Positions 47,301 to 58,546 of a stretch of DNA of 64,000 nucleotides are shown one piece after another. A program made the position numbers and the translations under genes. Within the stretch, counting starts at the first letter, position 1. Each line of letters opens with the position of its first letter. The DNA is taken from the NCBI GenBank assembly GCA_964019425.1, contig OZ025809.1:1037588-1101587 (forward strand), read 5' to 3'. This DNA comes from Flectonema sp. DT1601. Its lineage: Eukaryota > Euglenozoa > Diplonemea > Diplonemida > Diplonemidae. The notes beneath the pieces are model-generated. The model saw only the letters and a list, made by a program, of their open reading frames with translations. It did no database searches and had not been told where the DNA came from.

Positions 47301-50300
47301 TGTCTACATTAGAGTACATTTTTGTTATTGTTAAATTAAAACATCTTCTTCACAGTTTTTTCCCTCCCTCGCCCCATCCCCGTCAGCGAGTAGGAAAGCG
47401 CAGCTAGGAATTTTTCCACGCAAGCGGATCCCACAACCCGACCACCCTTCCCCACGCTCACCCCATCCACCCTCCCCCACCCCAACAAAAGAAGAAAACG
47501 GCGGCAGCCACGTGACACACTCGTGTTCGTGTAGCGAAGCGTTTCGGCGACTTCGAAGACGACGACGACGACGACGTAGAAGAGACGGTGTATGTGACTG
47601 ACCTTCTTCTTCCTTATTTCTTTGTTTACTTTTGTTAATTACTTCCTCTTAATTTCATTCCTCTCTTAGATTGTTGTTTATTTGCTTATTTATTTGTTTG
47701 TTTATTTGTCTGTTTATCTGTCTGTATATTCTGTTACTATCTGTTATTTTGTTACATTTATCTGTCTACATTAGAGTACATTTTTGTTATTGTTAAATTA
47801 AAACATCTTCTTCACAGTTTTTTCCCTCCCTCGCCCCATCCCCGTCAGCGAGTAGGAAAGCGCAGCTAGGAATTTTTCCACGCAAGCGGATCCCACAACC
47901 CGACCACCCTTCCCCACGCTCACCCCATCCACCCTCCCCCACCCCAACAAAAGAAGAAAACGGCGGCAGCCACGTGACACACTCGTGTTCGTGTAGCGAA
48001 GCGTTTCGGCGACTTCGAAGACGACGACGACGACGACGTAGAAGAGACGGTGTATGTGACTGACCTTCTTCTTCCTTATTTCTTTGTTTACTTTTGTTAA
48101 TTACTTCCTCTTAATTTCATTCCTCTCTTAGATTGTTGTTTATTTGCTTATTTATTTGTTTGTTTATTTGTCTGTTTATCTGTCTGTATATTCTGTTACT
48201 ATCTGTTATTTTGTTACATTTATCTGTCTACATTAGAGTACATTTTTGTTATTGTTAAATTAAAACATCTTCTTCACAGTTTTTTCCCTCCCTCGCCCCA
48301 TCCCCGTCAGCGAGTAGGAAAGCGCAGCTAGGAATTTTTCCACGCAAGCGGATCCCACAACCCGACCACCCTTCCCCACGCTCACCCCATCCACCCTCCC
48401 CCACCCCAACAAAAGAAGAAAACGGCGGCAGCCACGTGACACACTCGTGTTCGTGTAGCGAAGCGTTTCGGCGACTTCGAAGACGACGACGACGACGACG
48501 TAGAAGAGACGGTGTATGTGACTGACCTTCTTCTTCCTTATTTCTTTGTTTACTTTTGTTAATTACTTCCTCTTAATTTCATTCCTCTCTTAGATTGTTG
48601 TTTATTTGCTTATTTATTTGTTTGTTTATTTGTCTGTTTATCTGTCTGTATATTCTGTTACTATCTGTTATTTTGTTACATTTATCTGTCTACATTAGAG
48701 TACATTTTTGTTATTGTTAAATTAAAACATCTTCTTCACAGTTTTTTCCCTCCCTCGCCCCATCCCCGTCAGCGAGTAGGAAAGCGCAGCTAGGAATTTT
48801 TCCACGCAAGCGGATCCCACAACCCGACCACCCTTCCCCACGCTCACCCCATCCACCCTCCCCCACCCCAACAAAAGAAGAAAACGGCGGCAGCCACGTG
48901 ACACACTCGTGTTCGTGTAGCGAAGCGTTTCGGCGACTTCGAAGACGACGACGACGACGACGTAGAAGAGACGGTGTATGTGACTGACCTTCTTCTTCCT
49001 TATTTCTTTGTTTACTTTTGTTAATTACTTCCTCTTAATTTCATTCCTCTCTTAGATTGTTGTTTATTTGCTTATTTATTTGTTTGTTTATTTGTCTGTT
49101 TATCTGTCTGTATATTCTGTTACTATCTGTTATTTTGTTACATTTATCTGTCTACATTAGAGTACATTTTTGTTATTGTTAAATTAAAACATCTTCTTCA
49201 CAGTTTTTTCCCTCCCTCGCCCCATCCCCGTCAGCGAGTAGGAAAGCGCAGCTAGGAATTTTTCCACGCAAGCGGATCCCACAACCCGACCACCCTTCCC
49301 CACGCTCACCCCATCCACCCTCCCCCACCCCAACAAAAGAAGAAAACGGCGGCAGCCACGTGACACACTCGTGTTCGTGTAGCGAAGCGTTTCGGCGACT
49401 TCGAAGACGACGACGACGACGACGTAGAAGAGACGGTGTATGTGACTGACCTTCTTCTTCCTTATTTCTTTGTTTACTTTTGTTAATTACTTCCTCTTAA
49501 TTTCATTCCTCTCTTAGATTGTTGTTTATTTGCTTATTTATTTGTTTGTTTATTTGTCTGTTTATCTGTCTGTATATTCTGTTACTATCTGTTATTTTGT
49601 TACATTTATCTGTCTACATTAGAGTACATTTTTGTTATTGTTAAATTAAAACATCTTCTTCACAGTTTTTTCCCTCCCTCGCCCCATCCCCGTCAGCGAG
49701 TAGGAAAGCGCAGCTAGGAATTTTTCCACGCAAGCGGATCCCACAACCCGACCACCCTTCCCCACGCTCACCCCATCCACCCTCCCCCACCCCAACAAAA
49801 GAAGAAAACGGCGGCAGCCACGTGACACACTCGTGTTCGTGTAGCGAAGCGTTTCGGCGACTTCGAAGACGACGACGACGACGACGTAGAAGAGACGGTG
49901 TATGTGACTGACCTTCTTCTTCCTTATTTCTTTGTTTACTTTTGTTAATTACTTCCTCTTAATTTCATTCCTCTCTTAGATTGTTGTTTATTTGCTTATT
50001 TATTTGTTTGTTTATTTGTCTGTTTATCTGTCTGTATATTCTGTTACTATCTGTTATTTTGTTACATTTATCTGTCTACATTAGAGTACATTTTTGTTAT
50101 TGTTAAATTAAAACATCTTCTTCACAGTTTTTTCCCTCCCTCGCCCCATCCCCGTCAGCGAGTAGGAAAGCGCAGCTAGGAATTTTTCCACGCAAGCGGA
50201 TCCCACAACCCGACCACCCTTCCCCACGCTCACCCCATCCACCCTCCCCCACCCCAACAAAAGAAGAAAACGGCGGCAGCCACGTGACACACTCGTGTTC

Positions 50301-53300
50301 GTGTAGCGAAGCGTTTCGGCGACTTCGAAGACGACGACGACGACGACGTAGAAGAGACGGTGTATGTGACTGACCTTCTTCTTCCTTATTTCTTTGTTTA
50401 CTTTTGTTAATTACTTCCTCTTAATTTCATTCCTCTCTTAGATTGTTGTTTATTTGCTTATTTATTTGTTTGTTTATTTGTCTGTTTATCTGTCTGTATA
50501 TTCTGTTACTATCTGTTATTTTGTTACATTTATCTGTCTACATTAGAGTACATTTTTGTTATTGTTAAATTAAAACATCTTCTTCACAGTTTTTTCCCTC
50601 CCTCGCCCCATCCCCGTCAGCGAGTAGGAAAGCGCAGCTAGGAATTTTTCCACGCAAGCGGATCCCACAACCCGACCACCCTTCCCCACGCTCACCCCAT
50701 CCACCCTCCCCCACCCCAACAAAAGAAGAAAACGGCGGCAGCCACGTGACACACTCGTGTTCGTGTAGCGAAGCGTTTCGGCGACTTCGAAGACGACGAC
50801 GACGACGACGTAGAAGAGACGGTGTATGTGACTGACCTTCTTCTTCCTTATTTCTTTGTTTACTTTTGTTAATTACTTCCTCTTAATTTCATTCCTCTCT
50901 TAGATTGTTGTTTATTTGCTTATTTATTTGTTTGTTTATTTGTCTGTTTATCTGTCTGTATATTCTGTTACTATCTGTTATTTTGTTACATTTATCTGTC
51001 TACATTAGAGTACATTTTTGTTATTGTTAAATTAAAACATCTTCTTCACAGTTTTTTCCCTCCCTCGCCCCATCCCCGTCAGCGAGTAGGAAAGCGCAGC
51101 TAGGAATTTTTCCACGCAAGCGGATCCCACAACCCGACCACCCTTCCCCACGCTCACCCCATCCACCCTCCCCCACCCCAACAAAAGAAGAAAACGGCGG
51201 CAGCCACGTGACACACTCGTGTTCGTGTAGCGAAGCGTTTCGGCGACTTCGAAGACGACGACGACGACGACGTAGAAGAGACGGTGTATGTGACTGACCT
51301 TCTTCTTCCTTATTTCTTTGTTTACTTTTGTTAATTACTTCCTCTTAATTTCATTCCTCTCTTAGATTGTTGTTTATTTGCTTATTTATTTGTTTGTTTA
51401 TTTGTCTGTTTATCTGTCTGTATATTCTGTTACTATCTGTTATTTTGTTACATTTATCTGTCTACATTAGAGTACATTTTTGTTATTGTTAAATTAAAAC
51501 ATCTTCTTCACAGTTTTTTCCCTCCCTCGCCCCATCCCCGTCAGCGAGTAGGAAAGCGCAGCTAGGAATTTTTCCACGCAAGCGGATCCCACAACCCGAC
51601 CACCCTTCCCCACGCTCACCCCATCCACCCTCCCCCACCCCAACAAAAGAAGAAAACGGCGGCAGCCACGTGACACACTCGTGTTCGTGTAGCGAAGCGT
51701 TTCGGCGACTTCGAAGACGACGACGACGACGACGTAGAAGAGACGGTGTATGTGACTGACCTTCTTCTTCCTTATTTCTTTGTTTACTTTTGTTAATTAC
51801 TTCCTCTTAATTTCATTCCTCTCTTAGATTGTTGTTTATTTGCTTATTTATTTGTTTGTTTATTTGTCTGTTTATCTGTCTGTATATTCTGTTACTATCT
51901 GTTATTTTGTTACATTTATCTGTCTACATTAGAGTACATTTTTGTTATTGTTAAATTAAAACATCTTCTTCACAGTTTTTTCCCTCCCTCGCCCCATCCC
52001 CGTCAGCGAGTAGGAAAGCGCAGCTAGGAATTTTTCCACGCAAGCGGATCCCACAACCCGACCACCCTTCCCCACGCTCACCCCATCCACCCTCCCCCAC
52101 CCCAACAAAAGAAGAAAACGGCGGCAGCCACGTGACACACTCGTGTTCGTGTAGCGAAGCGTTTCGGCGACTTCGAAGACGACGACGACGACGACGTAGA
52201 AGAGACGGTGTATGTGACTGACCTTCTTCTTCCTTATTTCTTTGTTTACTTTTGTTAATTACTTCCTCTTAATTTCATTCCTCTCTTAGATTGTTGTTTA
52301 TTTGCTTATTTATTTGTTTGTTTATTTGTCTGTTTATCTGTCTGTATATTCTGTTACTATCTGTTATTTTGTTACATTTATCTGTCTACATTAGAGTACA
52401 TTTTTGTTATTGTTAAATTAAAACATCTTCTTCACAGTTTTTTCCCTCCCTCGCCCCATCCCCGTCAGCGAGTAGGAAAGCGCAGCTAGGAATTTTTCCA
52501 CGCAAGCGGATCCCACAACCCGACCACCCTTCCCCACGCTCACCCCATCCACCCTCCCCCACCCCAACAAAAGAAGAAAACGGCGGCAGCCACGTGACAC
52601 ACTCGTGTTCGTGTAGCGAAGCGTTTCGGCGACTTCGAAGACGACGACGACGACGACGTAGAAGAGACGGTGTATGTGACTGACCTTCTTCTTCCTTATT
52701 TCTTTGTTTACTTTTGTTAATTACTTCCTCTTAATTTCATTCCTCTCTTAGATTGTTGTTTATTTGCTTATTTATTTGTTTGTTTATTTGTCTGTTTATC
52801 TGTCTGTATATTCTGTTACTATCTGTTATTTTGTTACATTTATCTGTCTACATTAGAGTACATTTTTGTTATTGTTAAATTAAAACATCTTCTTCACAGT
52901 TTTTTCCCTCCCTCGCCCCATCCCCGTCAGCGAGTAGGAAAGCGCAGCTAGGAATTTTTCCACGCAAGCGGATCCCACAACCCGACCACCCTTCCCCACG
53001 CTCACCCCATCCACCCTCCCCCACCCCAACAAAAGAAGAAAACGGCGGCAGCCACGTGACACACTCGTGTTCGTGTAGCGAAGCGTTTCGGCGACTTCGA
53101 AGACGACGACGACGACGACGTAGAAGAGACGGTGTATGTGACTGACCTTCTTCTTCCTTATTTCTTTGTTTACTTTTGTTAATTACTTCCTCTTAATTTC
53201 ATTCCTCTCTTAGATTGTTGTTTATTTGCTTATTTATTTGTTTGTTTATTTGTCTGTTTATCTGTCTGTATATTCTGTTACTATCTGTTATTTTGTTACA

Positions 53301-56300
53301 TTTATCTGTCTACATTAGAGTACATTTTTGTTATTGTTAAATTAAAACATCTTCTTCACAGTTTTTTCCCTCCCTCGCCCCATCCCCGTCAGCGAGTAGG
53401 AAAGCGCAGCTAGGAATTTTTCCACGCAAGCGGATCCCACAACCCGACCACCCTTCCCCACGCTCACCCCATCCACCCTCCCCCACCCCAACAAAAGAAG
53501 AAAACGGCGGCAGCCACGTGACACACTCGTGTTCGTGTAGCGAAGCGTTTCGGCGACTTCGAAGACGACGACGACGACGACGTAGAAGAGACGGTGTATG
53601 TGACTGACCTTCTTCTTCCTTATTTCTTTGTTTACTTTTGTTAATTACTTCCTCTTAATTTCATTCCTCTCTTAGATTGTTGTTTATTTGCTTATTTATT
53701 TGTTTGTTTATTTGTCTGTTTATCTGTCTGTATATTCTGTTACTATCTGTTATTTTGTTACATTTATCTGTCTACATTAGAGTACATTTTTGTTATTGTT
53801 AAATTAAAACATCTTCTTCACAGTTTTTTCCCTCCCTCGCCCCATCCCCGTCAGCGAGTAGGAAAGCGCAGCTAGGAATTTTTCCACGCAAGCGGATCCC
53901 ACAACCCGACCACCCTTCCCCACGCTCACCCCATCCACCCTCCCCCACCCCAACAAAAGAAGAAAACGGCGGCAGCCACGTGACACACTCGTGTTCGTGT
54001 AGCGAAGCGTTTCGGCGACTTCGAAGACGACGACGACGACGACGTAGAAGAGACGGTGTATGTGACTGACCTTCTTCTTCCTTATTTCTTTGTTTACTTT
54101 TGTTAATTACTTCCTCTTAATTTCATTCCTCTCTTAGATTGTTGTTTATTTGCTTATTTATTTGTTTGTTTATTTGTCTGTTTATCTGTCTGTATATTCT
54201 GTTACTATCTGTTATTTTGTTACATTTATCTGTCTACATTAGAGTACATTTTTGTTATTGTTAAATTAAAACATCTTCTTCACAGTTTTTTCCCTCCCTC
54301 GCCCCATCCCCGTCAGCGAGTAGGAAAGCGCAGCTAGGAATTTTTCCACGCAAGCGGATCCCACAACCCGACCACCCTTCCCCACGCTCACCCCATCCAC
54401 CCTCCCCCACCCCAACAAAAGAAGAAAACGGCGGCAGCCACGTGACACACTCGTGTTCGTGTAGCGAAGCGTTTCGGCGACTTCGAAGACGACGACGACG
54501 ACGACGTAGAAGAGACGGTGTATGTGACTGACCTTCTTCTTCCTTATTTCTTTGTTTACTTTTGTTAATTACTTCCTCTTAATTTCATTCCTCTCTTAGA
54601 TTGTTGTTTATTTGCTTATTTATTTGTTTGTTTATTTGTCTGTTTATCTGTCTGTATATTCTGTTACTATCTGTTATTTTGTTACATTTATCTGTCTACA
54701 TTAGAGTACATTTTTGTTATTGTTAAATTAAAACATCTTCTTCACAGTTTTTTCCCTCCCTCGCCCCATCCCCGTCAGCGAGTAGGAAAGCGCAGCTAGG
54801 AATTTTTCCACGCAAGCGGATCCCACAACCCGACCACCCTTCCCCACGCTCACCCCATCCACCCTCCCCCACCCCAACAAAAGAAGAAAACGGCGGCAGC
54901 CACGTGACACACTCGTGTTCGTGTAGCGAAGCGTTTCGGCGACTTCGAAGACGACGACGACGACGACGTAGAAGAGACGGTGTATGTGACTGACCTTCTT
55001 CTTCCTTATTTCTTTGTTTACTTTTGTTAATTACTTCCTCTTAATTTCATTCCTCTCTTAGATTGTTGTTTATTTGCTTATTTATTTGTTTGTTTATTTG
55101 TCTGTTTATCTGTCTGTATATTCTGTTACTATCTGTTATTTTGTTACATTTATCTGTCTACATTAGAGTACATTTTTGTTATTGTTAAATTAAAACATCT
55201 TCTTCACAGTTTTTTCCCTCCCTCGCCCCATCCCCGTCAGCGAGTAGGAAAGCGCAGCTAGGAATTTTTCCACGCAAGCGGATCCCACAACCCGACCACC
55301 CTTCCCCACGCTCACCCCATCCACCCTCCCCCACCCCAACAAAAGAAGAAAACGGCGGCAGCCACGTGACACACTCGTGTTCGTGTAGCGAAGCGTTTCG
55401 GCGACTTCGAAGACGACGACGACGACGACGTAGAAGAGACGGTGTATGTGACTGACCTTCTTCTTCCTTATTTCTTTGTTTACTTTTGTTAATTACTTCC
55501 TCTTAATTTCATTCCTCTCTTAGATTGTTGTTTATTTGCTTATTTATTTGTTTGTTTATTTGTCTGTTTATCTGTCTGTATATTCTGTTACTATCTGTTA
55601 TTTTGTTACATTTATCTGTCTACATTAGAGTACATTTTTGTTATTGTTAAATTAAAACATCTTCTTCACAGTTTTTTCCCTCCCTCGCCCCATCCCCGTC
55701 AGCGAGTAGGAAAGCGCAGCTAGGAATTTTTCCACGCAAGCGGATCCCACAACCCGACCACCCTTCCCCACGCTCACCCCATCCACCCTCCCCCACCCCA
55801 ACAAAAGAAGAAAACGGCGGCAGCCACGTGACACACTCGTGTTCGTGTAGCGAAGCGTTTCGGCGACTTCGAAGACGACGACGACGACGACGTAGAAGAG
55901 ACGGTGTATGTGACTGACCTTCTTCTTCCTTATTTCTTTGTTTACTTTTGTTAATTACTTCCTCTTAATTTCATTCCTCTCTTAGATTGTTGTTTATTTG
56001 CTTATTTATTTGTTTGTTTATTTGTCTGTTTATCTGTCTGTATATTCTGTTACTATCTGTTATTTTGTTACATTTATCTGTCTACATTAGAGTACATTTT
56101 TGTTATTGTTAAATTAAAACATCTTCTTCACAGTTTTTTCCCTCCCTCGCCCCATCCCCGTCAGCGAGTAGGAAAGCGCAGCTAGGAATTTTTCCACGCA
56201 AGCGGATCCCACAACCCGACCACCCTTCCCCACGCTCACCCCATCCACCCTCCCCCACCCCAACAAAAGAAGAAAACGGCGGCAGCCACGTGACACACTC

Positions 56301-57242
56301 GTGTTCGTGTAGCGAAGCGTTTCGGCGACTTCGAAGACGACGACGACGACGACGTAGAAGAGACGGTGTATGTGACTGACCTTCTTCTTCCTTATTTCTT
56401 TGTTTACTTTTGTTAATTACTTCCTCTTAATTTCATTCCTCTCTTAGATTGTTGTTTATTTGCTTATTTATTTGTTTGTTTATTTGTCTGTTTATCTGTC
56501 TGTATATTCTGTTACTATCTGTTATTTTGTTACATTTATCTGTCTACATTAGAGTACATTTTTGTTATTGTTAAATTAAAACATCTTCTTCACAGTTTTT
56601 TCCCTCCCTCGCCCCATCCCCGTCAGCGAGTAGGAAAGCGCAGCTAGGAATTTTTCCACGCAAGCGGATCCCACAACCCGACCACCCTTCCCCACGCTCA
56701 CCCCATCCACCCTCCCCCACCCCAACAAAAGAAGAAAACGGCGGCAGCCACGTGACACACTCGTGTTCGTGTAGCGAAGCGTTTCGGCGACTTCGAAGAC
56801 GACGACGACGACGACGTAGAAGAGACGGTGTATGTGACTGACCTTCTTCTTCCTTATTTCTTTGTTTACTTTTGTTAATTACTTCCTCTTAATTTCATTC
56901 CTCTCTTAGATTGTTGTTTATTTGCTTATTTATTTGTTTGTTTATTTGTCTGTTTATCTGTCTGTATATTCTGTTACTATCTGTTATTTTGTTACATTTA
57001 TCTGTCTACATTAGAGTACATTTTTGTTATTGTTAAATTAAAACATCTTCTTCACAGTTTTTTCCCTCCCTCGCCCCATCCCCGTCAGCGAGTAGGAAAG
57101 CGCAGCTAGGAATTTTTCCACGCAAGCGGATCCCACAACCCGACCACCCTTCCCCACGCTCACCCCATCCACCCTCCCCCACCCCAACAAAAGAAGAAAA
57201 CGGCGGCAGCCACGTGACACACTCGTGTTCGTGTAGCGAAGC
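41350..57242 (+). repeat. 462-bp tandem repeat, 34 full units plus 185 bp
   Basis: Unit starts fall at 41350 + 462n, with the last partial unit at 57058-57242. By eye the units look identical. Each contains a C-rich first part, GCCACGTGAC, AGCGAAGCGTTTCGG, a run of six GAC triplets, then a T-rich half built from TTTA/TTTG/TCTG tetranucleotides, ending TTAAATTAAAACATCTTCTTCACAG. The ATG on the + strand is followed directly by a stop, and the 60-codon minus-strand frame has no ATG, so the unit is non-coding. It may be a transcribed satellite or a tandem non-coding RNA gene. The array lacks a poly(A) end and stops in the middle of a unit. Confidence 0.97.
41789..41811 (+). promoter_or_regulatory. 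Trans-splice acceptor in each satellite unit
   Basis: The first internal example ends TTAAAACATCTTCTTCACAG with its AG at 41810-41811, and it recurs every 462 bases. The SL copy at 41312-41349 is joined at the equivalent position of the first unit, which shows that this AG was used at least once. Confidence 0.8.
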
Positions 57243-57365
57243 GCTTAGCGCTTTAAAGTCTTTTAAGTCGCAGAAGTCGCCCCCGTCGCCCCCCGACCCC
57301 CACAGGGTATTGAACCCAGGTGGACCAGAAGACAGACGGTGACAAAAACCACTGCACCAAAGTAT
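57243..57365 (-). repeat. tRNA-derived Pol III-type segment (possible SINE)
   Basis: On the minus strand, TGGTGCAGTGG (57349-57359) resembles an A box and GGTTCAATACC (57306-57316) a B box. Their starts are 43 bases apart, as in tRNA genes. The acceptor arms do not pair and the T stem is imperfect, so it is not a working tRNA. The minus-strand sequence runs on to the edge of the satellite at 57242 without a visible A tail. A tRNA-derived SINE head is the likeliest reading. Confidence 0.45.
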
Positions 57366-57595
57366 ATTGTTGAAAAAAAATTTTTTTATTGTTTATTATA
57401 TATATTAATTAGGTCATATTTATTTAGAAGATTCTGGTATTACTTGTCGTTGTTTATTTAGAAAATACTAAGGAAGAAAGAGGAAGAAAAAAAAAAAAAA
57501 AAAAAAAAAAGAAATTAGATTTTGCATAGGCATACTTGCAGAGGAGGAGATAAACGCGGGTCCTTCAGTAAGCTCTAGTACATCGGCGGGGTAGG

Positions 57596-57630
<35 letters not shown>

Positions 57631-58333
57631 CATCTATCTTCGGTCTACGAACGCTTTGAGTCGGCCAGCAGTCACAAACGGACATTGAAGGCGCGGATAA
57701 TTGTTGTTGCTGTGGAAACCTTGCTCTGCTGAAGAAGGAGTTGAAATTTTCCCCACCTGCATTCTGATTCGAGTTGTCTTCGAGAGTACTTTGCTTTGGT
57801 CAAAAAAAAGTTACTTATCCATCCAGCACATACGTCCTTCTCATCTTTTCTGGAGACTGGACCGCTGGTGAACGCGCAAACAGAACAAATTTTTTCTTTT
57901 GTTCTTCATTAAAACTACACTGAGACACGGTCTTCCGCAATACATCGCACGAACAGAACATATCCTTTCTTGTTCTCGTTTAAACACCGCTTTAAGACAG
58001 CGAAAAGAGCATATCCTTTTTTTTGTTCTTGTTTAAACTCTGCTTTGATACACGGTCTTCCGCTAGTCAGCGCGCGAGAAGAACATATCTTTTCTTGTTC
58101 TCGTTTAAACTTTGCTTTTAAGACCTGCAAACAGAGCATATCTTTTTTTTGTTCCTGTTAAAACTCTTTTTTAAGACAAAGCGTTACGAATCAGCCTGCG
58201 GGAGAGGAGAAGGAAGAACTCTCTCACTAGCTTTGTTTGGTGCCCGTGGTGGTGACTACCATTCTGCGTCGGAACTGTACGGGGGTGACCGCATAGACAG
58301 AAGAGTTCGGAAAGCGGAGGATACGCGAGCCAG

Positions 58334-58377
<44 letters not shown>

Positions 58378-58488
58378 ACTCCACACACACGTACAGGGCT
58401 AACAAGGAGAAGAGCAGGTAAGTCGATTGTCTTTTTTCGGGTTCCATACACAAATCATCCACAGCGAAGAGAACGGAAAAGGAAGAGT

Positions 58489-58543
<55 letters not shown>

Positions 58544-58546
58544 AGA
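57366..58546 (+). other. Spacer with four long A-tracts before LINE-B copy 2
   Basis: A-runs end the successive segments at 57487-57510 (A24), 57596-57627 (A32), 58334-58374 (A41) and 58492-58540 (A49). They could be tails of stacked short retro-insertions, or a leader of LINE-B. A degenerate tRNA-like stretch near 57545-57595 is too weak to call. There is no convincing coding frame before 58547. Confidence 0.6.
57881..58185 (+). repeat. Degenerate tandem repeats of about 54 and 74 bp
   Basis: Five units share AACATATC, CTTTTTTTGTTCT and GTTTAAAC. They begin near 57881, 57953, 58006, 58079 and 58132. Long units (about 74 bp, containing ACACGGTCTTCCGC) alternate with short ones (about 54 bp). 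They lie 350-650 bases upstream of LINE-B copy 2 and could be promoter-like subrepeats of its 5' region. Confidence 0.65.

Noticed and set aside
41792-57220. A 60-codon minus-strand frame repeated in every 462-bp unit
   Set aside because: It starts with GTG, not ATG, has low-complexity G/R/L composition and repeats only because the DNA does. No protein signal was found.
41350-57242. CRISPR-like or centromere-like array
   Set aside because: There are no unique spacers between repeats, so it is not CRISPR. Centromere function cannot be judged from sequence.
57540-57595. A second tRNA-like sequence in the A-tract region
   Set aside because: On the minus strand parts recall a tRNA (CTGAAGGA and a weak B-box-like stretch), but no arms pair convincingly.
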